Origin: Megalobrama amblycephala
Taxonomy: Eukaryota; Chordata; Actinopteri; Cypriniformes; Xenocyprididae
Reading direction: 5' to 3'
Assembly (NCBI RefSeq): GCF_018812025.1
Contig: NC_063045.1
Coordinates: forward strand, 47,148,352-47,212,351
DNA length: 64,000 nt
The position numbers and the translations under genes were made by a program. This document shows positions 1 through 11,607 of the stretch, piece after piece; position 1 is the stretch's first letter, and each line of letters opens with the position of its first letter. Under the pieces are notes generated by a model. The model ran no database searches and was not told the origin of the DNA. It saw only the letters and a list, made by a program, of their open reading frames with translations.

Positions 1-1654
1 CAGAGGGTGAAGGCAAGGAGATGATAAGTGCAAATTGATCTTCTAATGTAAAAAATGTGTTCTTTTCTAAAGAATAAGATGAAATATATTTGAAAATATC
101 TAGTAAATAGACTCAATCTGAATGTGCGTGCAACCAAAATTATGTATTTTTAAATATGGGCTGTTTATTTACATGCCTTTATGTGTTGATGCAATTATGC
201 ACAGAATAGCAGAGGAACTCCTGTTCGCTTTCCTTGCACTGTTGAACATGTCTTCCAGGCTTTTTATATTATTTTCTTTTATATATATATATATATTATT
301 TGACAGCGCAATTACACATCTTTTGTATGTTTGAAGTGTCTACTGTGTAGAGTGCTTTGTGAAGTGCCAGCTCTCCTCTGGAAAACTAGAGTTGGTTTGG
401 TGAATAAACTGTCAATCTGTGCTTGTTCTCGGGCCCTAGGCACTCATAAAAAACATGACATTTTTAAGATGTACAGACATGTATAGACATACACACACAG
501 CCTGAAAACAAAAGATGTGCTTGAGAGTCCATACCACACCAAGGACATCTTTCTTCAAGAAACAGTCAAAGGGGTTTGAACACTTCATTTAAAAAACAGT
601 AAAACAACACTAATGTTAAAGCATTAGAAAATATTTATAATATAATATAATATAATAGTACTCAACCAGGGGCCCCAGCAAATTTCTAAAGGGGCCTCAA
701 GATGACTAGGTATTTCTAATAATAATTTAACTTTAATCAAATTTAAAATGCTGTCCACCTTATTCCTACGCCCCATGCAGCTTTTTAAGGGTGTAACTTC
801 CGTTAAGCTGTAAAAGGCTCGCTCTATGAACGCAATAATACATTTAAAAAAAAAAACTGGTTACAATGAGATTACATTATTCTACTAACCCTTCAACCAT
901 CGGACATTAAAAGTGTTAAAGCATTAACAAGGTACTTTCAACAGATCATGAATAACCCCAAAAGCGCAATTCTTTCCACAGCAATAACGGACGGGTTAAA
1001 TATCACTGTAGAAATATATCTGTATTATACATTACCTTAATCAAAAATGTTCATTAACTTCAGCATTGCGTGATACTATTTCAAAGTGATTTTTACAGAT
1101 AATAAATTGTATTTACCTGGAAAGAGGCGTGAGGCTTTGAGGAGAAAAACAAGAGATTCTTTGTGCATTCCAGTGAATTAATGGGATATATCGTAAATTA
1201 AGTCGGGAGAACAGAATACAAATGTGCAGAATATGTTGTCCTTTATCATACTATTACAGCAGAATGCAAAGGGAAAAACGAAAATAATCATGAGGAAAAG
1301 AAATGAAAAGAGCTCTTGCCATAGATATTCTTGTTATCACATCACATTAAAATACCAAGCGTTACGTTATTCTCATGATGTCTGAAAATAAAACATGAAG
1401 GAAAATTGACAGATAAGCTTTATTTGTAGCGCAACGATATGATCTGAAATTATTTGTTTCAGTCTTTTTGAATGGAAGTTCCCCAAACCGGAAGTGCCAC
1501 CCATAATTCAAAACGCTGTAGGATTGTCAGGAATAAGGCGAATATATTGCTGAAAAAATAGGCTGCTGTCACTTTAAGACCGAATGCGCAGATCCAAAAT
1601 ACTGTTACACATACGCTTTTCTTTTTCAATTGTTTAGTTCACCTAAGCCATTAG
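1..1654. other. AT-rich non-coding stretch, no gene seen
   Basis: It holds short TA runs near 282-297, a (TATAA)n run at 633-656 and an A-run near 847. CTCAACCAGGGGCCCC near 662 resembles a hAT terminus but has no partner. No reading frame shows a domain or splice-consistent structure. Confidence 0.6.
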
Positions 1655-1997
1655 CAACTGTGTTTATGAGGATACTCAATGTTTTCCCCCCGACTAAGCC
1701 TGGTTTCTCCCAAGGTTTTTTTTCTCCTTCTTAACGCCTATTTGCCACCAGTTTGCTACCTGATGTCACCTGTTGGAGTTTGGGTTCCTTGCCGCTGTCG
1801 CCTTTGGCTTGCTTGGTCGGGGACACTTGACATTTGACTTGAATTTTGATATTCAGCAGTGCTTTGATCTGCCTGCATTGACACCATTGGCTGCTGTGCA
1901 GCCAAAATTATGTACCAGTTATCACTGTAAAGCTGCTTTGACACAATCTGCATTGTAAAAAGCGCTAGATAAATAAAGGTGACTTGACTTGACTTGA
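1655..1997 (+). repeat. Retroposon 3' tail (LINE/SINE type) ending in (CTTGA)n
   Basis: Recognisable parts are CTTGCCGCTGTCGCC, AAGCTGCTTTGACACAATC, AAAAAGCGCTAGATAAATAA and a final tandem GACTT repeat. This is the widespread teleost retroposon tail ending in a short tandem repeat. No reverse transcriptase lies upstream, so the copy is 5'-truncated. Exact family not determined. Confidence 0.6.
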
Positions 1998-2039
1998 ATT
2001 TTATGTGCATTTTGACAATTCGGTGTTCACGTGCATCTG

Positions 2040-2317
2040 CGCGGCTCTGTGTGTGTGCGCACAGAATATAGTTGCACGTTCAGAATTGAGTTCTCTTTTG
2101 TGTTTTTGTGTTCTAAAATGATTTAAAATGGCTTGAATGTTTAAACTGACTAGACCTAAAACATGTTCAAATGATAAACTTTCATTGTATGTTGGTTAAA
2201 CTTTGCAATTAATCTGAGAATCACGTGCGTTTTGGTCCGTATGGATTAACGATCCCTATATTTGACATCACACACATCGTGATTTTGACGCTAAAATGAT
2301 ATATTGTGCAGCCCTAT
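2040..2317 (-). mobile_element. hAT-like end fragment (GGGCTGCACAATATAT)
   Basis: The right boundary reads ATATTGTGCAGCCCTA, a common fish hAT terminus in inverse orientation. CpG-containing sequence (CATCGTGATTTTGACGC) lies just inside. I could not find the matching left terminus, so this is a truncated copy. It is followed by a (TATAA)n run. Confidence 0.45.
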
Positions 2318-3622
2318 AATATAATATAATTTATATTATATTATATTATTGTTTATGCCTAGTAAAATTCTGGTATTTTGCTGTTCTTCAATAACATGGA
2401 AATATGATTTTTGGTTTCTATCTTGATTTTTGTATTTTTTATAATATAATATAATATAATATAATATACATTATATTTTGGAACACTAGGAAACATGGCT
2501 GGAAACGCATATGAAGCATCTTTAACATTTCCTTAAAGGCATGTCTTTGTCTTGAGGCGCATTTTAATGCAAGCAAACCTTCAATTACTCGCCTCTTCAG
2601 TGACCTTTCTGCCTTGATGGACCTTTGTGAACTGTCCTTTAAAGTGTAATTAGCATCATTGATGCAGCTCAGAGTGAACCCTGGCATTAGGCAGCACACT
2701 GGGGCTGATCTACAGAGAGACGCTCCATCTGATCAGAGGTTAATCTAATTTCAGACTCACAGAGTGGCAGATCACACAATCTTTGAAGAGGGGGAGAAGA
2801 TTAAAAACGAGAGAGGGGAGGGATAAAGGAACACGGTGTGAGAGAACAGCGTGAGTCGTGACCTGATGTGGGATGTCAGTGAGAGAGAGATAAAGAGGAG
2901 GAGGAAAAATAAGTGCTCTAGTACCTGTTTGATATGATAGCGGATAAATCCAGCTGACATCAACCCCAGTAAACAGAGACATTCATCCTTGAGAATGCAT
3001 GAGATAAATATTCTATTCATATATACAAGCACGGGTGACACAGGTCGATTTCCAAGTAAATTGAAAACATAATCTCAAATGCTTTCGCTTTCTCAAAAAC
3101 CTCTCAGAATGTGGCTCACACAAGCAGGTAGGAAGAACCATTAAAGCCACTCACTCTGAAGCCCCATTCACACTGACAACGCTTTTTAATCTCAAAGGTC
3201 ACCAGTTCGCTGTACTGTTCAGCGCTATTGATGGTATGATCATTTTATTTTGACAAAGAATGAGCATTCTTGCTGAACATTTGCATTTGACTTGCAGCAG
3301 TAGAAGATGAGTGTTTGTGAGTCCATTAGTTAAACACACAGAATGTTATATTATATTGCTGTACGTGTGCAAACATGAACATGAAGTTTTTCATCACCTA
3401 TATTCAATCTCCAGTGTCTTCATTTATTGCTTTCCCAATTTTCATGAGTCATTAGCCACTCCCACATTGTGACATCAACATTTGATGACAGTTATGCCAC
3501 ACAAATTTACCAACTCGATAAAGATCTTTCTGGGCACCCCTTGTGAATGTCCCATGACAGCTGCGATATGGCGATGCAAATACTGTTTTATGCAATTGAG
3601 TGCATTCTTCACCATAGTTGCC
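2318..3622. other. Non-coding stretch with short (TATAA)n runs
   Basis: (TATAA)n occurs at 2318-2350 and 2441-2468. The 2700-3000 part is purine-rich (GAGAGA, GAGGAGGAGG). The short open frames here lie in low-complexity or repeat sequence and look random. Confidence 0.55.
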
Positions 3623-3626
3623 TTAA

Positions 3627-4010
3627 AGGGATAGTTCACCCAAAAATGAAAATTATTCCATGATTTACTCACCCTCAAGCCATCCTAGGTGTATATGACT
3701 ATCTTCTTTCAGACAAACGCAATCAGAGATATATTTAAAAACATCCTTAGTTATGTCCACCAAAAATATTCTCGTCGCTTTATAAGAACCGCTGTACTCA
3801 CATGAACTGATTTAAATATGTTTTTAGTACATTAATGGATCTTGAGAGAGGAAATGTCATTGCTGTCTATGCAGGCCTCACTGAGTCATCGGTTTTCAGC
3901 AAAAATATCTTAATTTGTGTTCTGAAGATTAACGAAGGTCTTACGGGTGTGGAACGGCACGAGGGTGAGTAATTAGTGACAGAATTTTCATTTTTGGGTG
4001 AACTAACCCT
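3627..4010. mobile_element. TTAA-flanked MITE, GTTCACCCAAAAATGAA family, complete copy 1
   Basis: TTAA at 3623-3626 and 4011-4014 flanks inverted termini AGGGATAGTTCACCC and GGGTGAACTAACCCT. No coding capacity. The TTAA duplication is known from piggyBac and Kolobok superfamilies; which one is not decided here. This copy is the reference for the other members of the family in the window. Confidence 0.85.
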
Positions 4011-4599
4011 TTAAGTTCAAAGTAAATACAGTGCACAGTATAAATGAGTACAACTGACCACATCTGAACATAATGTTATTAAAAAAAAAAAAAAAAAAAC
4101 TAAAACTAAATGTGTCTTAGATATAAAGATTAATTTCTAAATTGGGTTTCAGATGGGTATGATCATTCATACTGAGTACTGTATCTTAACTTTAACTGCA
4201 ATTTTTCAACAGGGTAAAGTGCTGAAACCCTTTTATACTGTATTTAATGGAAAATATATTACCTGACAATATATTAAACTGACAAAGAATGATAACAAAA
4301 AGCTTACACAATGAAGCAATTTTGGATTTAGAATCATAATTGCAAGTATTTAATGGAAACTTTTCACATTTCTGTAGTTCTCAGAACTGATATAATTTTG
4401 GCTGGGTAAACAGAGATACTGTTTAGTGAAAGTATAGTGGTAATGTAGCGGTGAAGTGCAGCAAATATAACTATGTGTTCTCATTTTTCCCCAGCAGCTA
4501 CAGCTCCTTAAAAATAATAATAAATCAAGTTAATATAGTATCTGGTAAGGACATAGGCCTATTATAATAATAATGCAATCAATCAGTCACTAAATAAAG

Positions 4600-5047
4600 T
4601 TTAACCCACTTGCATCTGGTCCATTGCGAAGCCATGTCTAATCGTTTTACAACAGGCGTCCAATCACAACAGACTTCCGGAAAAACTGAATTGACCAATG
4701 ACATTTGAGGTAACGTTACACTGAAATAAGTAAAGTCCCGCCCCATGACTGTCAAAAATCAAAAGTGTTCGCGCGAGCGAAATAGAAGATCGAGCGCGTG
4801 TGTGTTAAGTGATGACGTGCGTGCTACGACTCGTGTCCGAGCCATAGACTGTAAAAAAATCCGAGCACGCGAGGGCTTGATCTGCGCGCAGAGGAGATGT
4901 CGTGCACGCGCGGATTTAAAATGAGCTCGCGGGCTCCCGTTTCCTCGCATGTAGATCTGTTATCCTCTCGCGGAAGTGATTTACTGCGCGCGCAAGCATC
5001 AGTTGTGCGCTCGGTCATTATTGGCGTTATAATGCCGCTATACTTAG
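4600..5047. repeat. CpG-rich block inside a repeat-like composite
   Basis: From about 4745 to 5030 the sequence turns CpG-rich (TCGCGCGAGCG, GCGCGCGCAAGC, CACGCGCGGATTTAAA), against an AT-rich background. It contains no long open frame or convincing promoter element. It directly abuts a foldback element, so it is more likely part of a transposon than a gene's CpG island. Confidence 0.4.
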
Positions 5048-5660
5048 TCCTCCAAGGTTTATAATGGTTGTGAATGGGGGGCCACATTTTGTAAAAAATA
5101 ATGCATCCATCCATAAGAAAAAGTAATCCATAGGACTCCTGTGGGTTAATAAAGGCCTTCTGAAGTGAAGTGATGCATTTTTGTAAGAAAAATAATATAA
5201 ATTCAAATAATTAACTTCTGGCGGACGACTGTACGCAGAATGCGCAAGTTGGCTTGCACCAAATGAGTAATCCTCTGACGCAATGTTTGATGCAGGATAG
5301 GAGTAAACCAATTAAGCTCTTCTTCTCTTATATCGAAATCCTCCAAAATTTGTCTTTAAAAATTACCATTTTAGACTTATAATCCGTGACCGGTGTTTTG
5401 TTTTGCTCTATGCTCTGTGCGTTCGACATTATGTTGTGCATCAGGTCAAAGGATACTCTTCCTCTTCAAATCGACTTGCGTATTCTGCATACGCTCTCCA
5501 CCGGAAGCTAGTCATTTGAATTTTAAATATGGATTTTTTTATGGATGGATGGATGCATTATTTTTTACTTCAAAATGCAGTCCCCCATTCACTGCCATTA
5601 TAAACTAAGGATATTTTTAAATATATCTCTGATTGTGTTTGTCTGAAAGAAGATCTATGA
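5048..5660. mobile_element. Foldback (large inverted repeat) element
   Basis: The segment near 5050-5118 (TTTATAATGG, then AATGCATCCATCCAT) reappears inverted at 5540-5612 (ATGGATGGATGCATTATTTT, then CCATTATAAA). Further matching arm sequence includes the ACTTCTGGCGGA/CCGGAAGCTAGT pair. The 3' continuation 5607-5660 is the reverse complement of 3699-3750, linking it to the TTAA MITE family. Confidence 0.65.
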
Positions 5661-6114
5661 TATGGAAAGAAAGCCCTTTGTGACTTATCCAACTCTAAAC
5701 AGAAATCAGCATAGTCGCACAAGCGTCTCTCATATTACCCTCTTTTATCAGCCTTAGTCATTTCCCTCCTTTTCCTCACAAACGCCACCATTACAACACA
5801 AATCCTGGCTTGCCTGAGGCAAAGACAGAGCAAAGAAGGAAATGACAAAAAGGTTGAGATTGGGAAACCAAACTAATGAGTTTACAAAAGAAGAACAAAA
5901 GCAAAAGTCATGACAAGTCAAGCATGTGCTTTCATGTAATACAATGCAATTAATGGAAAAAAGAATTAAATATTTTTCAGTTGTTTAACTGGTACTGTCA
6001 ATATTTTTGGTAAAAACAAAAAGTAGATTTAACCAGTATAAAATAAATTAAACCCATAAGAAATGTGGATAAAATAAGATAAAACTAATAAAACCATGAA
6101 TAAAATAAAATATG
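5661..6114. other. AT-rich non-coding stretch, nothing recognised
   Basis: A-rich sequence with AAATAAA-type runs near 6035-6110. No coding, RNA or repeat signal I can support. Confidence 0.55.
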
Positions 6115-6434
6115 GGTAACACTTTACAATAAGGTTTCATTCATTAACATTAGTTAATGTTCTTATTGTATACAATAAGAATGAACAATACTTCTACAGC
6201 ATTAGGTAATCTTATGTTAATTTCAACATTTACTACATTACTACATTTTAATTTGTTAACATTAGTTAATGCACTATGAACTTCATGAATATAAACATTT
6301 TTATTAACTAACAAAGGTTAAAATATGCTGTAAAAAAAAAAAAAAAAAAAAAATGCTGTAAAATATATTGTTAGTTCATGTTAACTAATGCATTAACTAA
6401 TGTTAACAAATGAGACCTTATTGTAAAGTGCTAC
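6115..6434. mobile_element. Palindromic MITE with GGTAACACTTTACAATAAGG ends, copy 1
   Basis: The left end GGTAACACTTTACAATAAGG is mirrored at the right (GGTAGCACTTTACAATAAGG read from the right). Both are followed by ATTAACATTAGTTAATG-like palindromic sequence. Around an A-run at 6332-6353 the element is nearly self-complementary. No coding capacity; superfamily unassigned. Confidence 0.8.
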
Positions 6435-7678
6435 CAAAAATGCAATGCAATAAAATAAAATGTCTAGCTGGTAAATTGGTAAAGTCATGTAGTGATTGAT
6501 GTATAAATAGATTTAGTCAAATGTTCTTTAAGATATGGTTAAACTCAGTTTAAGAGGCATTTTGTAAACCATTGTAAGCCTCAGTTAACTCAATTCAAAG
6601 CATCTTATTCTGGAAAGTTTTATTTTAAACTATCATATATTCAACACAGTGAATGAAAATCATTCTGAGAGCCGTGGTTTATAGCGGTTTATAGGTAAAA
6701 TGAAAAATGAGTGGCCTCAAGAGTGATCCATCGGCGAGCTGGTCTACGAGCCCCGCTCGCCATTTCAATTTACAGCTTGAATAATGTACCTCCTAAAAAC
6801 GAACCGCTGAGCCTCATACTTCATTTCTACAAGACTCCATTAAAGGACTGATTTGTTCATTTTTCAGCATTTCGTCTGTAGGGAGATTTCCTCTAGGGCG
6901 TTCAGAAGTTCACTGTTGTGAGACTACAGCAGGAGTCAAAGCTCCAACCGGATTGAACCGGTTATATGATTGACTGTAAACGTAACTAGTTTGAAATCTA
7001 AAGACAAAATCCACCCTGCAGGTTTTTGCTATAAAGCTCTTTGACTCGAAGTATATCTTTCCTTAAGGGTGCACTAATCTCGTCAAAGACTCCACTTTAG
7101 CTGTTAGCCAAATGATGACATTAGGGCCACATCTGTGCCCCTGGCACACACCACCTGTTATCATGGGAGTAAAATCACAGCCAATCAAAACCACTGCTCT
7201 AGACCGAGCTCTCTTACTGAGCAGCTGTGCAAATTAACCTGCGCTCAGGCGCAGCGCACAGGCCAAGAATCTGGGTGCAGTGGGCTGAGCAGTCCTGTTC
7301 CATCCCAGCCACTGCCATTCCATTCTGATCCATTTCATTCCATTCCATTTATTCCATCTGATTATATTCCACTCAATTACATTCCATTTCATTAGCCTTG
7401 GCAACACCAAATCCAGTTGGGGCCAGGAGAGGTTTGGCAGGCTTATTATGCTAGATCACCCTGCCATTCTTGTAGTGCTTATATGTATCTGCCCTCTATA
7501 ATCTCAATAAAGACTGAGCATATGGGTGCTAATGAACCAGTTTGTTGAGGCATGTAAGGTATTGTATAGGCACTACGGTGTCAGCTTGTAACAGCATGAC
7601 TTGGCTAAAAGCTACATAATGCCGGTATCCTCCAGATTTGATGTCATGGCAGTGGCTTAGGTGGTGGTTGCAGATCTG
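6435..7678. other. Non-coding stretch with degenerate CATTC repeat
   Basis: A degenerate pentamer tract (CATTCCATTT-like) runs from about 7313 to 7394. The rest looks unique, with moderate complexity around 6700-7300. No exon-like segment recognised. Confidence 0.5.
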
Positions 7679-7966
7679 GGTAACATTTTACTATCAGGTT
7701 CATTAGTTAAACATTAGTTAATGTATTAACTAACATGACCTAACCATGAGCAATGCATTTGTTACTGTATTTACTAATCTTCGTTAACGTTAGTTAATGA
7801 AAATACAGTTGTTCATTGTTTGTTCATGTTAGTTCATAGTGCATTAATTAATGTTAACAAGATTTTAATAATGTATTAGTAATTGTTGAAATTAATATTA
7901 AAAAAAGATTAATAAATGATGTATAAGCGCAGTTCATTATTAGTTCATGTTAACTAATGTAGTTTA
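7679..7966. mobile_element. Palindromic GGTAACA... MITE, copy 2 (right end lost)
   Basis: It begins GGTAACATTTTACTATCAGG and carries the same AACATTAGTTAATG core and the inverted GTTCATGTTAACTAATG arm. The terminal CCTTATTGTAAAGTG of the right end is absent, so it is truncated. Confidence 0.65.
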
Positions 7967-8051
7967 TAAATCGAGGGAACGAAATAGTAAATCGTGCGCA
8001 TGATTTAGCCTACTATTTTTTTTCCTGCATGTCATGTCCGGGGCTCCGTAA

Positions 8052-8475
8052 CACTAAATAAATAAATAAATAAATATAAAAAATAAACAGATTAATAATC
8101 TTGTGCTGTCAATCGATTAAAAAAACCCTAAGATTTAAGACTTTATTTAACTCATTTAATACAAAGCGGGCATTTTGGCATACTTTTGTGTGTTTTTGTC
8201 CATTCAAGCACGAAAGAGAACTGAATGCGGTCGACGCACTGTCTGAGCACACGAGTCGTGTGTGTCTGTCACACAGACAGGAGATTCACAGACAGTGTGC
8301 TAGTACAGATTTAAGTTTTTTTTGCATCTTATCGCGCTTGAATTGTTCAATAGCACTTGAATGAATGATAGCATGATCATATAATGTAACGCTAGCTAAA
8401 GGATGATGGAAAAAAAGAATGCTGCATTTAACTGCGTTAAATATTTTTTTAATGCGTTAAGCTGATTGAATTAAA
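8052..8475. mobile_element. hAT-like remnant (GCTGTCAATCGATTAAA) next to (AAAT)n
   Basis: An (AAAT)n tract at about 8052-8074 precedes GTGCTGTCAATCGATTAAA, a decayed version of the TAGGGCTGTCAA hAT terminus. The right part has TTTAATGCGTTAAGCTGATT, the matching subterminal motif in inverse orientation. CpG-containing interior (GCGGTCGACGCACTG). No transposase. Confidence 0.5.
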
Positions 8476-10344
8476 TAAATCAAAATAAATAAATGAAAAA
8501 ATAAAAAAATCCACATATGTACCACTGATTTGCACAGCGGCAACAATTTAAAAACAACCAAATCCCACGGGAGGTGTGACACGTGAAAGGGGCATTTGCA
8601 AGGTTGTTTGAAGATTTTTCTGTGATTCTACTAGGTCCCACTACCCCACAAATAAATCAATACTACATGCTACCAAAAACTACATAAATCAGAAACTATA
8701 TGCTTCACATTTAAACTGTATCCTTCCCAAAATGTGAACTAATGTATTCTTCTTTGAAATAAAATGGTTTATTTTCATTTAGAGAGGCCTCAGACAGTTT
8801 GAAGAGCCAGATTGGAGTTGATAATCTCTTGAATCAGCATGGGCTGAAGTATGTTTCCTCTCGCTCATCTGTCTAACACACTAATCTCTGGGATAAAATA
8901 GCTATGGCTAATCGTATTAGCTTAATCACACTGACCACTTGAGGTTGCACAGCTTTGAGTGGATTTCTAAAACAGCCACTATGCCGCATTACACCCTGTA
9001 ATTTTCTACTGCAGCCCAGAGTGACATAAAACACATATGTAAACACACCTCAGAGACAAGTCTCTATTAATTGCATTTTAAGAGAAAAAACATTTACATT
9101 AAAGCATCTGGCAGATCATTTTTTTCAAAGTGATTATAAATACATTACATATACATTTTATATGTAGGCTACATGTATTCTAGGGATCAAATTTACAGCC
9201 TGAGCTACAGGAACACTTGAAATGAATACGCAAAAAATAAAATGGACCCACACTGGACATAATTTCACCTTCTCCCACCACTATCCTAATAAAGTAAATT
9301 CTAGCAATTACAATTATGTGAACTTGTGCAACCTTGTAATATGCTGCCGACTTTTTAAAATAAAATCGTTACTGTAATTTTGTGTCAATAATTGTATTTT
9401 GAACCTCTTCTAACCTCTACAAACCCACAGTCTTATTTTTCTCTGGCCAATTAACTACTGACTTACTGACTTATTAGCATACAATAGTCAAAGGAGAAAA
9501 TAGAATAATGAATGATGAAGTTGTACGTACCTTTTTCTCAGATTCTTTTCACAAGAATAAACAAAAGTGTTTACAACAGAAGCCATCACCCACTTTTAAT
9601 TAAAACACTTCACACAGTTATTTCATCTAATGAAAAATTATTTGCACAGATAAGCAACAATAGAAAAATGAAAACAAAACAAGATTAGCCAAGCAAGCTG
9701 CTATAGGCATGCAACAAAAACGAGAGACATTGCACAAACAAAACCTTTTCCGCAGTCAAAAAGACTAAGATGTTATTCAATTATATTTTATTACCTTGAA
9801 TTATGTCCAAAAGTGCTTTGGATAAAACATTTTGCATATTGCAGCCCTTTGCAACCAGACAGCAAGTGTCTAAGCCCAACTGGAGACCTGGAACTCTCAT
9901 TAGTTTGGCATCAGCAAGGGTTGTAAATATTTAAATGTGTTGTTCTGCTCATGGTTGAGAATTCTAGAACTTGGGACTGTGACACTGGGAAAAGTGTGAT
10001 TGTGTTCAGTACCGAGGAAACACTTCATCTCTTCTGAGTGAAGAGCAGCTCTGTAATGACAGGATAGATGGCAGGCCAGCAGGGGGTCTTCAGGAACAGG
10101 CAGTGCACACTCACGTCTGATTCGACACACACACACACACACAAACACTCTGTGAGGCCTAAGGCAGACAGGCAGTGAATATCATGTTCAAACTAAAAGA
10201 GTTGGTGATATGAGACAATATAGATGAAAGTGAGAGATAGAGGCAGGCACATTATGATGATATTGTTGTTTATATACACTACCATTCATAAGTTTGGATT
10301 CTGTAAGGTTTGTTTTTTTAAAGAAGCAGTGGTGTATATATTTA
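8476..10344. other. Mostly unique non-coding DNA, except the SINE
   Basis: Contains a short (CA)n near 10126-10142. At 10275-10310 there is a 5' fragment of the CACTACCGTTCAAAAG MITE (CACTACCATTCATAAGTTTG), truncated where the dead Tc1 begins. No exon-like structure recognised. Confidence 0.5.
9090..9215 (-). repeat. tRNA-derived SINE fragment
   Basis: Read on the minus strand, it starts near CTGTAGCTCAG (A-box-like) and GTAAATTTGATCCC (B-box-like). It ends with a decayed GGATAAAAGCGTCTGCCAAATG-type tail (AGCATCTGGCAGATCA on the plus strand). This layout matches HE1/V-SINE-type fish SINEs. The tRNA part is shortened. Confidence 0.6.
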
Positions 10345-10582
10345 CACACACCATTGAGCCAAAACTTTATAATCACCTGCCTAATATGCTGTTGGTCCTC
10401 CGTGTGCTGCCAAAACAAAAGGCAGCTGAGGCATGGACTCTGCAAGATCCCTGAAGGTGTCCTGTGGTGTCTAGCACCAAGATGTCAGCAGCAGATCCTT
10501 CAAGACCTGTAGGTTGTGAGGTGGAATCGCCGTGGACCGAACTTGTCCAGCATGTCAGACAATTGGATTAAGTTCTGGGGAA

Positions 10583-10847
10583 TATGAAAAGAGTCTCGTT
10601 GCAGCCTACAGTGGACATCCAACCCAGACCACATCCAAGTGTGAATCCAACTATGTCAATCATAGTACTGATTGCACACCAAACACTGATCCCTAAACCT
10701 ACCCGTCATTGTAACCAATGAAATTACCTGCAGGGCGGGATTTCTGGCTGAAGTGGCTTAGTGAGGAGTCACGAGGTGACATAATAGGCATGGGTGTGGC
10801 TTACTTGGATGTAGGCGGGGTCCAACGCAGGCTGCTGCGAGCCCTAC
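10583..10847. mobile_element. Small non-autonomous DNA element inside the dead Tc1, imperfect 8-bp target duplication
   Basis: The Tc1 sequence breaks after CTGGGGAA (10575-10582) and resumes at TTGGGGAA (10848-10855), a 7/8 duplication that suggests hAT-type insertion. The insert's ends are imperfect inverted repeats: CTCGTTGCAGCCTAC on the left and CTCGCAGCAGCCTGC read from the right. It has no coding capacity. Superfamily is inferred from duplication length only. Confidence 0.65.
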
Positions 10848-10859
10848 TTGGGGAATTTA

Positions 10860-11300
10860 GAGGCCAGGGCAACGCCTTCAACTCTTTGTCATGTTCCTCA
10901 AACCATTCCTGAACAATATGTACCCTGCTGAAAGAGGGCACTTCTACCAGGAAACACCAATGTCATGAAGGAGTGTACCTGATCTGCAACATTGTTTAGG
11001 TAGGTAGCACGTGACAAATTTACATCCAAATGAATGGTCAGACCCAGGGTTTACCAGAAAATTGCCCAGAGCATCATGGCTTGTCGTCGTCCCACAGTGC
11101 ATCCTGGTGCCATCACTTCTCCAGGTAATAGGCGCACACATTCATGGCCGTCCACGTGATGTAAAAGAAAATGAGACTCATCAGACAAGGTGACCTTCTT
11201 CCACTGCTTCAAGGTCCAGTTCTGACGTCCGAGCGCCCATTGCTTTCGACGGTGGACTAAGGTCATCACAGGCACTCTGATTGGTCTGATTGAGCACACA
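10860..11300 (-). pseudogene. Tc1-like transposase remnant
   Basis: Fragments in more than one frame are recognisable: WTLKQWKKVTLSDESHF with the first catalytic aspartate, RLLPGEVMAPGCTVGRRQA, MLWAIFW, then FEEHDKELKALPWP. Around 10960 the QQDNAPCH-type motif holding the second aspartate is missing and the frame shifts. The NSPDLNPIE-type motif is split by the nested element, and its glutamate reads as valine. The copy is non-functional. The mutation load suggests it is much older than the Tc1 copy at 23.4-24.9 kb. Confidence 0.8.
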
Positions 11301-11607
11301 GCACTGCGTGTTGGGACACATTCTTCTCATAACCATCATTAAAATTTTGTGTGGACCACAGTGGACCTTTTGTTGGACCACCGCTAAAAAATTCTACCAG
11401 TTCCAGTTGATACCCTGTCACCTTGCCATAACAATTTTGCCCTTGTCAAAGTCGCTCAGATCTTTATTCATGCCCATTTCTCTTGCATTCAACACATTGA
11501 TTACAAGAACTGATTGTCTGTTTACCTTCTAATACCCAGACCTTTAAGAGATGATCAATGATATTTGGTACACCTGTGACTGGTCATAAAGTTTTGACTC
11601 ATCAGTG

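Larger units (their letters stand above)
10345..11607 (-). mobile_element. Decayed Tc1-like transposon with nested insertion
   Basis: The left end has GAGCCAAAACTTTATAATCA and the right end the inverted counterpart (GAGTCAAAACTTTATGACCA read from the right). Both are next to TA. The minus-strand interior is Tc1 transposase in fragments. This family is distinct from the element at 23376. A second element (10583-10847) interrupts it. Confidence 0.8.

Noticed and set aside
7313..7394. Possible ATTCC satellite
   Set aside because: Only about 80 bp of degenerate CATTC units; too short and imperfect to call a satellite array.
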